Below, one piece after another: positions 8,726-16,297 of a stretch of DNA of 64,000 nucleotides. Numbering within the stretch: position 1 is the stretch's first letter; every line of letters begins with the position of its first letter. The translations under genes and the position numbers were made by a program. The stretch is taken from positions 30,506-94,505 of the forward strand of contig CACYOO010000014.1 of assembly GCA_902776035.1 (NCBI GenBank). Reading direction: 5' to 3'. The notes below the pieces were generated by a model. That model was not told the DNA's origin. It was given only the letters and a program-made list of their open reading frames with translations, and searched no databases. This stretch comes from an uncultured bacterium (GTDB lineage: Bacteria > Cyanobacteriota > Vampirovibrionia > Gastranaerophilales > Gastranaerophilaceae).

Positions 8726-9277
8726 ATGGAAGAAGTCAGAATTGATGTCAGGACACAAAGTCCGGAAAGAATAGCAGAAGCAAAAAGAAGTTCAGATTTA
8801 TGTTTTAGGATAAATCACACAAACCCTACAACATCCGAATGTCAGGAACTTATAAATGAACTTTTTAATAATACTTTGGGTGAAAATACAAGAATAAATC
8901 CGCCTATTTTTACGATATTAGCAGATAAAGTTAAGATTGGTAAAAATGTTACTATTATGAACGGATTTCAATGTATGTCTGCGGGCGGTTTAACTATTGA
9001 AGATAATACTATGATTTCTCTAAATTGTGTAATAGCAACAAATAATCATGATATGTATGACAGGTATGTTATAACCTGTAAACCGGTTCATATTAAACGT
9101 AATGTGTGGATTGGAGTTAACGTTACTATTCTTCCTGGAGTTACAGTTGGTGAAAATGCAGTTATAGGTGCAGGTGCAGTTGTAACGAAAGATGTTCCTG
9201 ATAATGCGGTAGTTGTAGGTAATCCTGCAAGAGTAATTAAATATTTAGATGCAGAAAAATTTGACCAAAAGGAGTAA
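8726..9277 (+). CDS. LacA/Maa-type sugar O-acetyltransferase (hexapeptide repeat)
   Basis: 183 residues. The C-terminal two thirds is a left-handed beta helix: ILADKVKIGKNVTIMNG, then WIGVNVTILPGVTVGENAVIGAGAVVTKDVPDNAVVVGNPARVIK. The family active-site His lies in NNHDMYD (about residue 111). The N-terminal helical cap is also typical (CFRINHTNPTTSECQELINELF). It would transfer acetyl from acetyl-CoA to a sugar or other hydroxyl. Third gene of the TetR-linked operon; the following flavodoxin gene starts 7 bp later with its GGAG site next to this stop codon. Confidence 0.92.
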   Translation: MEEVRIDVRTQSPERIAEAKRSSDLCFRINHTNPTTSECQELINELFNNTLGENTRINPPIFTILADKVKIGKNVTIMNGFQCMSAGGLTIEDNTMISLNCVIATNNHDMYDRYVITCKPVHIKRNVWIGVNVTILPGVTVGENAVIGAGAVVTKDVPDNAVVVGNPARVIKYLDAEKFDQKE

Positions 9278-9284
9278 ACAATTT

Positions 9285-9881
9285 ATGAAAAATGTAATTT
9301 TAGTTATTTTATCACTATTTATTGTTTGTACAGGAATTGTTTTTGCTGTACAAAATAATAAACAAAATGTAATACCTACAAACAAAGGAGATATAAAGAT
9401 GACAGACAAAAAAGTATTAGTTGCTTATTTTTCAGCAACAGGAACAACAAAAAAGGTAGCAGAAAATTTAGCGAATGCAACAGGCGGTGATTTATACGAA
9501 ATAAAACCTTTAAAACCATATACAAATGCGGATTTGGATTGGACTAACGAAAAATCAAGAAGTTCTGTTGAAATGAAAGATTATAAATCTCGTCCTGAAA
9601 TGGTAAATGATAATTTTTCAGTATCAGATTATGATACTATATATTTGGGCTTTCCTATTTGGTGGTACATTGCACCTACAATTGTAAATACATTCCTTGA
9701 AAAACATGATTTTTCAAATAAAACAATTGTTCTTTTTGCAACTTCAGGCGGAAGCAGATTTGGTAAAACCGTTGAAAATCTAAAACCAAGTGTATCTTCT
9801 TCAACTAAGATTATCGAGGGTGATATTTTAAACGGTAATCCTTCTGTTGATGAATTGAAAAAATGGGTTAAAAACTTTTAA
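9285..9881 (+). CDS. Exported flavodoxin
   Basis: 198 residues from the ATG at 9285, chosen over an upstream TTG at 9249 because GGAG (9271-9274) lies 10 nt before it. Residues 1-21 form a signal peptide (MKNVILVILSLFIVCTGIVFA). The flavodoxin domain starts near residue 42: VLVAYFSATGTTKKVAE is the FMN phosphate loop, and LGFPIWWYIAPTIVNTFLE and FATSGGSRFG are FMN-ring loops of the flavodoxin_4 type. A second ATG at 9399 is preceded by AAAGGAG at 9385-9390, an excellent internal ribosome site that would yield a cytoplasmic version. Last gene of the operon; a terminator follows. Confidence 0.9.
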   Translation: MKNVILVILSLFIVCTGIVFAVQNNKQNVIPTNKGDIKMTDKKVLVAYFSATGTTKKVAENLANATGGDLYEIKPLKPYTNADLDWTNEKSRSSVEMKDYKSRPEMVNDNFSVSDYDTIYLGFPIWWYIAPTIVNTFLEKHDFSNKTIVLFATSGGSRFGKTVENLKPSVSSSTKIIEGDILNGNPSVDELKKWVKNF

Positions 9882-9900
9882 ATTTATTTTTAACTGCAAC

Positions 9901-9937
9901 ACACCTGATACGTAAACCGTATCAGGTGTATTTTATT
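9901..9937 (+). terminator. Rho-independent terminator of the flavodoxin operon
   Basis: ACACCTGATACG (9901-9912) pairs perfectly with CGTATCAGGTGT (9918-9929) around a 5-nt loop, followed by ATTTTATT. It lies 20 bp after the flavodoxin stop. Confidence 0.85.
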
Positions 9938-9956
9938 GATGTCGTCAATGACTCTG

Positions 9957-10205
9957 CTAAATGTCAAGTTTACTGAGAGGTGCGAACCCCGTATCACGTA
10001 AGTGATACCGAGTTCAATTCCTATAATAAAAAAGCCCTCAAACGAGGACTAATTAATATCGGCGGTAAGGACTCTGCCGAAGTAAAGTTGACTAAATGTC
10101 AAGTTTACTGAGAGGTGCGAACCCCGTATCACGTAAGTGATACCGGGTTCAATTCCTATAATAAAAAAGCCCTCAAACGAGGACTAATTAATATCGGCGG
10201 TAAGG
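9957..10205. repeat. Two-copy tandem repeat (135-bp period) with nested palindromes
   Basis: Copies at 9957-10070 and 10092-10205 are identical over 114 bp except for one base (10011 A, 10146 G). Each carries a hairpin CCGTATCAC-GTAA-GTGATAC flanked by GAACC and GGGTTC, then an AAAAAAGCCCTC...GAGGAC hairpin (a terminator on the minus strand) and GGCGGTAAGG. Between the copies (10071-10091) is ACTCTGCCGAA followed by the left arm of a second hairpin whose right arm opens copy two (GTAAAGTTGAC ... GTCAAGTTTAC). The first copy lacks that left arm (it reads ACTCTGC then TAAATG). No coding potential is seen in 9938-10382. Confidence 0.85.
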
Positions 10206-10220
10206 GGAATTGAACCCCTG
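10196..10220 (-). other. tRNA-like 3' fragment (T-arm plus acceptor 3' strand)
   Basis: Read on the minus strand, 10220 to 10196 gives GGGGTTCAATTCCCC (a canonical T arm) followed by TTACCGCC, as at the 3' end of a tRNA or tmRNA; a terminator-like hairpin with a T6 tract follows. No matching 5' acceptor strand (GGCGGTA on the minus strand) or anticodon arm is found upstream as far as ribH, so this appears to be a remnant rather than a gene. Confidence 0.5.
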
Positions 10221-10382
10221 TTTGATTCTATTATAATATATATAAATTTTCAAGAATAATTTTATATATATTATATTTTGTAATAATAGAATTTGCAGAT
10301 ATTTTTATTATTTGATGTCGATTTACAAATATTACCGTCTGTTGTAAAATAAAGTTATGATAAAATTAAGGAGTAGGTTACT

Positions 10383-10844
10383 ATGAGAACATTAGAGGGA
10401 CAATTAACAACATCAGGCGAAAAGTTCTTTATTGTTGTATCTCGTTTTAATGAATTTATCAGTTCAAAACTTTTATCAGGAGCTTTGGATGAGTTAAAAA
10501 GACATGGGATTGAAGATAATAATATAGATATAGCTTGGGTGCCTGGAGCATTTGAAATACCTTTAGTTGCAAAAAAAGCTGCCAAAACAGGTAAATATAA
10601 TGCAGTTATAGCATTAGGAGCTGTTATAAAGGGTTCAACTTCTCATTATGATTATGTATGTGCAGAAGTATCAAAAGGTGTTGCAAGCGTAAGTTTAGAA
10701 ACAGAAGTTCCTGTGTTGTTTGGAGTGTTAACAACGGATAATCTTGAGCAAGCAATTGAAAGAGCAGGAACTAAGTCAGGTAATAAGGGTGCTGATGCTG
10801 CAAAATCTGCTATAGAAATGGCTAATCTTATAAAACAAATATAA
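10383..10844 (+). CDS. ribH: 6,7-dimethyl-8-ribityllumazine synthase
   Basis: Penultimate enzyme of riboflavin synthesis, condensing 5-amino-6-ribitylaminouracil with dihydroxybutanone phosphate; usually a 60-mer or pentamer. 153 residues, family length. Seen: [56 protein letters not shown] (substrate and phosphate binding), [22 protein letters not shown]. An AAGGAG site precedes the ATG. Other rib genes are not adjacent, and no FMN riboswitch is visible upstream. murQ follows after 23 bp. Confidence 0.97.
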   Translation: MRTLEGQLTTSGEKFFIVVSRFNEFISSKLLSGALDELKRHGIEDNNIDIAWVPGAFEIPLVAKKAAKTGKYNAVIALGAVIKGSTSHYDYVCAEVSKGVASVSLETEVPVLFGVLTTDNLEQAIERAGTKSGNKGADAAKSAIEMANLIKQI

Positions 10845-10867
10845 ATTACTTAAAAATTAGGAAGCAA

Positions 10868-11770
10868 ATGAGTGAAATTATAACAGAGGGTGTTAACGGA
10901 AACACTCGTGATATAGACCTATTATCAAGTGTCGATATTGTCAAAAAAATAAATGAAGAAGATAAATTGGTTGCAATAGCTGTTGAAAATGAAATAGAAA
11001 GTATAGCAAGAGCAATTGATATAATCTCAAAACAGTTTTTAAACTGTGGACGTCTTTTTTATTATGGTGCAGGAACATCCGGCAGGTTAGGAGTTTTGGA
11101 TGCATCAGAATGTCCGCCTACCTTTAGTGTTCCTTCTGATATGGTACAAGGTATAATTGCGGGTGGAGATTTTGCTTTAAGAAATGCAGTTGAAGGTGCA
11201 GAAGATGATTTTGATATGGGTGTAAAAGATGCAAAGATTTTAACAAAAGAAGATGTTGCAGTTTTAATTTCTGCAAGCGGTAATCCTAAATATTTGCAGG
11301 GTGTTTTACAGGAGGCAAATAAAATAGGAGCAAAAACAATAGCACTTACTTGTAATCCTGATGCAAAAATATCAGGTGATGCATATCATGTAATATGTGT
11401 AGAGGTCGGTCCTGAAGTAATTGCCGGTTCAAGTCGTATGAAAGCAGGAACAGCACAAAAAATGGTTTTGAATATGCTTTCAACCGGTTCTATGATAAAA
11501 ATAGGTAAAACATACCAAAACTTTATGATAGATTTAAATGCTACAAATGAGAAATTAAAAGATAGGGCGGTTCGAATAGTTGTTCAAATAACCGGTTCAT
11601 CTCAAGGTGCAGCAATGTTTGCCTTAGAAAAGAGTAAATGGAAAATTAAGCCGGCTATAGTATCAATAATGTTAAATGTTGATAATGATAAGGCAATTGA
11701 ATTGTTAAACAAACATTATGGTGTATTGAGAAAAGTTTTAAAATATGAAAAAAAGGTGGTTAAGGAATGA
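10868..11770 (+). CDS. murQ: N-acetylmuramic acid 6-phosphate etherase
   Basis: Cleaves the lactyl ether of MurNAc-6-phosphate to GlcNAc-6-phosphate during wall recycling. 300 residues. The SIS-domain signature GAGTSGRLGVLDASECPPTF (residues near 65-85), GVKDAKILTKEDVAVLISASGNPKY and EVIAGSSRMKAGTAQK are all present. AGGAAG precedes the ATG. The stop overlaps the gpsA start, so murQ, gpsA and the YaaT-like gene are translationally coupled. No MurNAc transporter or MurK/AmgK kinase lies nearby. Confidence 0.96.
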   Translation: MSEIITEGVNGNTRDIDLLSSVDIVKKINEEDKLVAIAVENEIESIARAIDIISKQFLNCGRLFYYGAGTSGRLGVLDASECPPTFSVPSDMVQGIIAGGDFALRNAVEGAEDDFDMGVKDAKILTKEDVAVLISASGNPKYLQGVLQEANKIGAKTIALTCNPDAKISGDAYHVICVEVGPEVIAGSSRMKAGTAQKMVLNMLSTGSMIKIGKTYQNFMIDLNATNEKLKDRAVRIVVQITGSSQGAAMFALEKSKWKIKPAIVSIMLNVDNDKAIELLNKHYGVLRKVLKYEKKVVKE

Positions 11771-12765
11771 AATTGACCGTATTAGGTGCCGGTTGCTGGG
11801 GTACTACTCTTGTTTGGCTTTTATCTGATAATTTTGAAAATATTTGTTTATGGGGCAGAGAAAATGATTTATCAGATGAATTAAAAATAAACAAACATTG
11901 TTTAAAACCATTTGATATTCAATTGGATAAAAAAATTGAAGTTACGTCAGATTTAAAATCTGCAATAGAGAATGCGGATATAATATTATCGGTTATTGCA
12001 ACTTCAGGTACAAGGGATGTTTGTGAACAACTTAAACAAGCCGGAATAAAAAATTCTCAAATACTTGTTAATGCTTCAAAAGGTCTTGAGCTTCCGTCAT
12101 TAAAAACAATGGCAGGAGTAATAAAAGAAGTTTTACCAGAACAAAAGTTGGCAATCCTTTCAGGCCCTACGTTGGCAAAAGAAGTTTTAAACGGATGTCC
12201 TACTGCCGCTTGTGTTGCATCTGAAGATATTGAAATTGCAAAGTTTGTACAAGAACATTTAAATGTAAAAAGCAGATTTCGACTTTATACAAACAGTGAT
12301 GTAATCGGGGTAGAACTAGGTGGAAGTTTAAAAAATGTTATAGCCATAGCATCTGGATTTGCATCAGAAATGCATTTGGGTGATAATTGCAGGGGGGCTT
12401 TACTTACAAGAGGAATGGCAGAAATAGTTAGAGTAAGTGTAAAACTCGGTGCAAATTATTCAACATTATATGGTTTATCCGGTATGGGTGATTTGATAGC
12501 AACCTGTTCAAGCCCATTTTCAAGAAATTATACAGTAGGAGCAATGCTTGCTAAAGGTAAAAAAATTGATGATATATTAAATGAACTCGGTTCAGTAGCA
12601 GAAGGTGTAAAAACATCAAAAGCACTTTGTGAATTAGCAAAAAAGATGAATATAGAAGTTCCTGTATCTCAAGCTATATATGAAGCTTTGTATACTGATA
12701 TAACACCGAAAGAAGTGTTGGAAAAGTTGATGAATAGAAAATTGAAAGAAGAAGAAAGATACTAA
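11767..12765 (+). CDS. gpsA: Glycerol-3-phosphate dehydrogenase [NAD(P)+]
   Basis: Reduces dihydroxyacetone phosphate to sn-glycerol-3-phosphate for phospholipid synthesis. 332 residues. N-terminal GAGCWGTT NAD(P)-binding loop, VNASKGLE, LSGPTLAKEV, then the C-terminal catalytic region GVELGGSLKNVIAIASGFA, GDNCRGALLTRGMAEI, GLSGMGDLIATCSSPFSRN and VAEGVKTSKAL. The catalytic Lys is in the SLKNV segment. Overlaps murQ by 4 nt (ATGA) and the next gene by 1 nt (TAATG). Confidence 0.96.
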   Translation: MKLTVLGAGCWGTTLVWLLSDNFENICLWGRENDLSDELKINKHCLKPFDIQLDKKIEVTSDLKSAIENADIILSVIATSGTRDVCEQLKQAGIKNSQILVNASKGLELPSLKTMAGVIKEVLPEQKLAILSGPTLAKEVLNGCPTAACVASEDIEIAKFVQEHLNVKSRFRLYTNSDVIGVELGGSLKNVIAIASGFASEMHLGDNCRGALLTRGMAEIVRVSVKLGANYSTLYGLSGMGDLIATCSSPFSRNYTVGAMLAKGKKIDDILNELGSVAEGVKTSKALCELAKKMNIEVPVSQAIYEALYTDITPKEVLEKLMNRKLKEEERY

Positions 12766-13697
12766 TGAAAAAATATGCAGTAAGATATTTAAAGAATATG
12801 TATTATCCTGTAGATGTACCTAAAAATATAGAAGTACACTGTGGAGATATGGCTTTAGTAAAGACAGAAAAGGGTGAGGAAGCCCTGAAATTAATATGTA
12901 TGAATAGCGAAATAGTAAAAATATGGGATAAAAATAAACATAAACCTGATGCTTTACCTTTTATAAGGATATTGGGGGAACGAGATAAAGAAGTTTTAAA
13001 GGAAATAAAACAGTTGGAAACAGAGGGCTTCTTTAAATGTAAAAATCTTGTTGAAAAACATAAATTAGTAATGAATTTGGTACAATGCAGATTAACATTT
13101 GATAAAAAGAAAATAACTTTTTATTATACAGCACCTGAAAGAGTAGATTTTAGAGAGTTGTTAAAGGATTTAACTCAAATATTCAGGCATATAAGAATAG
13201 ATTTACGTCATATAGGAGTAAGAGATGAAACCTCTATTATGGAAGGTTGCGGAATGTGCGGACGAGAATTTTGTTGTTGTTCTTTTGTGAAAAAATTTGC
13301 TAATATAAATGTAAAACTTGCAAAAGATCAGGGTATGCCTTTAACTCCCGGTAAAATTTCAGGAACTTGCGGACGACTTTTGTGTTGTTTGAATTATGAA
13401 TATCCTAATTACTTACAAGCAGCAAAGGGTTTGCCACCTGTCGGTTCTTCTGTTATGACACCTGATGGTTTAGGTAAGGTTTGTGCATTAAAATTTTTAA
13501 ATGAAAATCCTATTCAAGTAAAACTTGAAGATGGTAAAATTAATGATTATTGCAAAAAAGATATAGAAATGGTTGATGCAGATGTAAATATTGAGATTGT
13601 AGCTCCTCAAAATATTGTTTATGATGATGATGATTCAAAGGATATAGATATTAAATCCTTAGAAGATGATAAAAATAGTTCAACAGGAAATATTTAG
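12765..13697 (+). CDS. PSP1-domain protein, YaaT-like
   Basis: 310 residues. The N-terminal PSP1 domain (about 1-120; VDVPKNIEVHCGDMALVKTEKG) is followed by the cysteine-rich segment characteristic of YaaT: GCGMCGREFCCCSF and, further on, CGRLLCCLNYEYP. In Bacillus, YaaT joins YlbF and YmcA in the Y-complex, binds Fe-S clusters and affects RNase Y. The acidic C-terminus (DDDDSKDIDIKSLEDDK) is an extension. Start overlaps the gpsA stop. In Bacillus yaaT is near holB and tmk; here the partners are metabolic, so function is inferred from family only. Confidence 0.88.
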   Translation: MKKYAVRYLKNMYYPVDVPKNIEVHCGDMALVKTEKGEEALKLICMNSEIVKIWDKNKHKPDALPFIRILGERDKEVLKEIKQLETEGFFKCKNLVEKHKLVMNLVQCRLTFDKKKITFYYTAPERVDFRELLKDLTQIFRHIRIDLRHIGVRDETSIMEGCGMCGREFCCCSFVKKFANINVKLAKDQGMPLTPGKISGTCGRLLCCLNYEYPNYLQAAKGLPPVGSSVMTPDGLGKVCALKFLNENPIQVKLEDGKINDYCKKDIEMVDADVNIEIVAPQNIVYDDDDSKDIDIKSLEDDKNSSTGNI

Positions 13698-13700
13698 TTA

Positions 13701-14942
13701 TTAGTTAAATTTGAGTTTATCCCATTTTTTTGCAGCTGATTCTAATATATTTTCTGTTTTAACATTGTCTATAAGTATCATTTGAACAGATGTATTAAGT
13801 AAGTCATTAACTTCTTTTTGAGATTTCTGTTGTTTAAGAACCGGTTCTATTTTATATAGTTGTTTTGCACTTTGTACTCTTGCTTTAGCCATTAAATCAT
13901 TGTCATCAAATTTTTGGTAATAATCGCTTTTTAAGCCCTTTTCATTTGTAGTAAGAACATTAGTTAACTTTGCAAGTTTCAATTGATTTTCTTCATTAGT
14001 TAGAAATAACGCAAATTTTAAAGCATCTTCTTTATTTTTCGCTTTTGCAGGAATAACAAAATTCATTAAAGAGAAATCATATTGTCCTAGAGTGCCGGTA
14101 AGTTGAGGAGCAACTTCAGTTTTTTTATAAATATTTGGAGCATTTTCTTTTATAATGTTTAAAAAATTGGCTCCTGCCTGAAGCATAGCAATATCTCCCG
14201 ACATGTATTTTTCAAGACTTTCTCTATGTGTTTGTGTAACGCTTTCTTTTGGTATTAAATCTTTTTTGTATAAATCTCTGTAAAAATTAAATACTCTAAC
14301 GCTTGCTTTATCTGTTAATCTGTTTGGAGAATTAATACCATATTTATTTAATAATTTGTAAGTAGTATCATTTTCCGTAAGTGTAGGCATAAATATGTAA
14401 CAATTAGTTTTATCTTTAACTGTTTTTGCATAATTTCCAACTTCTTCAAAAGTTTTTGGAGGATTTTTTATATCGGCACGATTTAATATATCAGTGTTAT
14501 ATATAGTAACAGCTGAAGTAGCATACCAAGGTATAGCAAATATTTTACCGTTAATCTTGAGTGCATTAAGTAATTCTTTATTATAAGATGTGAGCATTTC
14601 GCTCGGTATTTCTTCTAATGCACCTTTTTGTGCTAATACTCCGGAAAAATCGGGGTTTAGATTAACCAGAGAAGGCGGATTGTTGCTTAAAATAGCAGCA
14701 AGCGTTCTTTTTTCACCTTCTGAAAATGGAACATCAATCCATTTTATTTTTATATCCGGATTTTGATATTCAAACTTTGTAATCACATCAGTCATATAAG
14801 GAGTAAATTCGTTCATTTGCAAAGTCCAAAAAACGACTTCTCTTTCCAAACTCTGCGTATTTCTTGGTGAAAAAGATGTAATTGCAAAAATGCTTAATAA
14901 TACTACTATAACTAATATTCCGATTGTAATTTTCTTTTTCAT
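13701..14942 (-). CDS. Orphan extracellular solute-binding protein (family 1, sugar-type)
   Basis: 413 residues with an N-terminal hydrophobic anchor or signal (KKKITIGILVIVVLLSIFAI). The mature part is a type-1 periplasmic binding protein: REVVFWTLQMNEFTPYMTDVITKFEYQNPDIKIKW, PWYATSAVTIYNTDIL, MSGDIAMLQAGANFL, and MNFVIPAKAKNKEDALKFALFL. There is no Cys lipobox, so it is either released or membrane-tethered by an uncleaved anchor. No permease or ATPase genes adjoin it; it converges with the YaaT-like gene. AAGGATA precedes the ATG. Likely ligand: an oligosaccharide or glycerol-phosphate compound, unproven. Confidence 0.88.
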   Translation of the reverse strand: MKKKITIGILVIVVLLSIFAITSFSPRNTQSLEREVVFWTLQMNEFTPYMTDVITKFEYQNPDIKIKWIDVPFSEGEKRTLAAILSNNPPSLVNLNPDFSGVLAQKGALEEIPSEMLTSYNKELLNALKINGKIFAIPWYATSAVTIYNTDILNRADIKNPPKTFEEVGNYAKTVKDKTNCYIFMPTLTENDTTYKLLNKYGINSPNRLTDKASVRVFNFYRDLYKKDLIPKESVTQTHRESLEKYMSGDIAMLQAGANFLNIIKENAPNIYKKTEVAPQLTGTLGQYDFSLMNFVIPAKAKNKEDALKFALFLTNEENQLKLAKLTNVLTTNEKGLKSDYYQKFDDNDLMAKARVQSAKQLYKIEPVLKQQKSQKEVNDLLNTSVQMILIDNVKTENILESAAKKWDKLKFN

Positions 14943-15067
14943 AAAATATCCTTACAAGTGGTATATAAATTATAATACGAAAAATGATATTTTATATAGT
15001 ATAAACAAATGATTTTATAATATTGTACAAATTATTTTATTTGAGTTAGAATTTTTATATGTTTTTA

Positions 15068-15315
15068 TGTAGCACTCTGCCGAATAAAAACGATTAAGTA
15101 TCGTTTTTGTGAGAGGGGTAGCGCACCTGAGCAAAACGCAAGTTTTGAGAAGTATAATTGAATATCGGGATGTAGCACTCTGCCGAATAAAAACGATTAA
15201 GTATCGTTTTTATGAGAGGGGTAGCGCACCTGAGCAAAACGAAGGTTTTGTGAAGTATAATTGAATGGTAGCGCACCTGAGCAAAACGCAAGTTTTGTGA
15301 AGTATAATTGAATGT
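15068..15315. repeat. Tandem array built from tRNA-Pro 5' pieces and palindromic inserts
   Basis: Two units with a 103-bp period start at 15068 and 15171; each has (CGGGA)TGTAGC, then ACTCTGCCGAA, a hairpin AAAAACGAT-TAAGT-ATCGTTTTT, GAGAGG, GGTAGCGCACC and a hairpin CAAAAC-GCAA-GTTTTG ending in AAGTATAATTGAAT. A third partial unit (15267-15315) has only the second half. TGTAGC and GGTAGCGCACC match the D-arm region of the intact tRNA-Pro that ends the array, so the array looks like duplicated tRNA 5' halves interrupted by a palindrome. Apparent reading frames here are artefacts. Confidence 0.85.
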
Positions 15316-15388
15316 CGGGATGTAGCGCAGCTGGTAGCGCACCGTGTTCGGGTCGCGGGGGTCGCAAGTTCGAATCTTGTCATCCCGA
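15316..15388 (+). tRNA. tRNA-Pro (anticodon CGG)
   Basis: The 73-nt cloverleaf folds completely: acceptor CGGGATG/CATCCCG, D stem GCGC/GCGC, anticodon stem CCGTG/CGCGG around loop TTCGGGT (anticodon CGG), 5-nt variable region, T stem GCAAG/CTTGT with loop TTCGAAT, discriminator A. CCA is not encoded. It is preceded by a tandem array containing copies of its 5' half. Confidence 0.95.
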
Positions 15389-15466
15389 TGTTTATATTTG
15401 AGTTATTTATAAATTGCATAAAAGTTCTTGTATTTGAACAATTTTTTTATTAGTATAAGTGTTGTT

Positions 15467-16297
15467 ATGGTTGATGTAAAAAAGATAAGCTTGAACAATT
15501 TTGAAATAGGTGGAGATAAATTAACAATACTTGCAGGTCCTTGTGTTATTGAAAATCAGGATATGCTTTATGAAACTGCAGATGTATTGAAAGATATAAC
15601 TGAGAAATTAGATATAAATTTCGTTTTCAAATCTTCGTATGACAAAGCAAACCGTTCGTCTATATCCGGCTACAGAGGTCCTGGTAAGGAACGTGGGCTT
15701 GAGATGTTGAACAAAGTAAAAGAAAAGTTTAATGTTCCTATTGTTACAGATATTCACCTTCCTGATGATGCTAAAGAAGTGTCAATTGTAGCGGATATTT
15801 TGCAAATTCCTGCATTTTTATGTCGTCAAACAGATTTGTTGCTATCAGCAGGTGAAACAGGAAGAATAGTAAATATAAAAAAGGGGCAGTTTTTAGCACC
15901 TCAACAAATGAAATCAGCAGTTAAAAAGGTTGAAAGTACAGGTAATTCAAATATACTATTAACTGAAAGAGGGGCAGCATTCGGATATAATAACCTTGTT
16001 GTTGACATGAGAAGTATTGAAATAATGAAACAAAGTGGTTATCCTGTTGTATTTGATGCAACACACAGTGTTCAGTTACCTGGAACAAGGGAAGATGCAA
16101 CAGGTGGAGATAGAAGATTTGTACCTTTATTAGCACGTTCTGCTGTTGCAGCAGGAGCAAATAGTCTTTTCTTTGAAATACATCCAAATCCTGATTGTGC
16201 AATGTGCGATGGTGATAATATGATTGCTTTGAAAGATGCAGAAAAATTGTTCAAAATGTGTAAGCAGATATTTGATTTAGTGAGAAATGATTTATGA
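15467..16297 (+). CDS. kdsA: 3-deoxy-8-phosphooctulonate synthase (Kdo-8-P synthase)
   Basis: Condenses PEP with arabinose-5-phosphate to make Kdo-8-phosphate for LPS inner core. 276 residues from the ATG at 15467; an upstream TTG at 15428 would add 13 unrelated residues. Seen: LAGPCVIENQDM, FKSSYDKANRSSISGYRGPG, TDIHLPDDA, LQIPAFLCRQTDLL, KKGQFLAPQQM, ERGAAFGYNNLVVDMRS, VFDATHSVQLPG and FFEIHPNPDCAMCDGDNM. CDGDN with Cys in NPDCAMCDG suggests the family metal-binding loop. The stop overlaps the next gene (ATGA). Its presence implies a Kdo-containing LPS. Confidence 0.96.
   Translation: MVDVKKISLNNFEIGGDKLTILAGPCVIENQDMLYETADVLKDITEKLDINFVFKSSYDKANRSSISGYRGPGKERGLEMLNKVKEKFNVPIVTDIHLPDDAKEVSIVADILQIPAFLCRQTDLLLSAGETGRIVNIKKGQFLAPQQMKSAVKKVESTGNSNILLTERGAAFGYNNLVVDMRSIEIMKQSGYPVVFDATHSVQLPGTREDATGGDRRFVPLLARSAVAAGANSLFFEIHPNPDCAMCDGDNMIALKDAEKLFKMCKQIFDLVRNDL

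Noticed and set aside
10196..10382. Possible tmRNA or full tRNA on the minus strand before ribH
   Set aside because: Only a T arm and acceptor 3' strand exist; no matching 5' acceptor or anticodon arm was found.
10221..10382. FMN riboswitch upstream of ribH
   Set aside because: The sequence is plain AT-rich DNA without the conserved FMN aptamer segments.
15068..15315. Possible CRISPR array or short protein genes in the tandem repeats
   Set aside because: The repeats are long, carry tRNA-derived pieces and have no unique spacers; reading frames there are only repeat translations.
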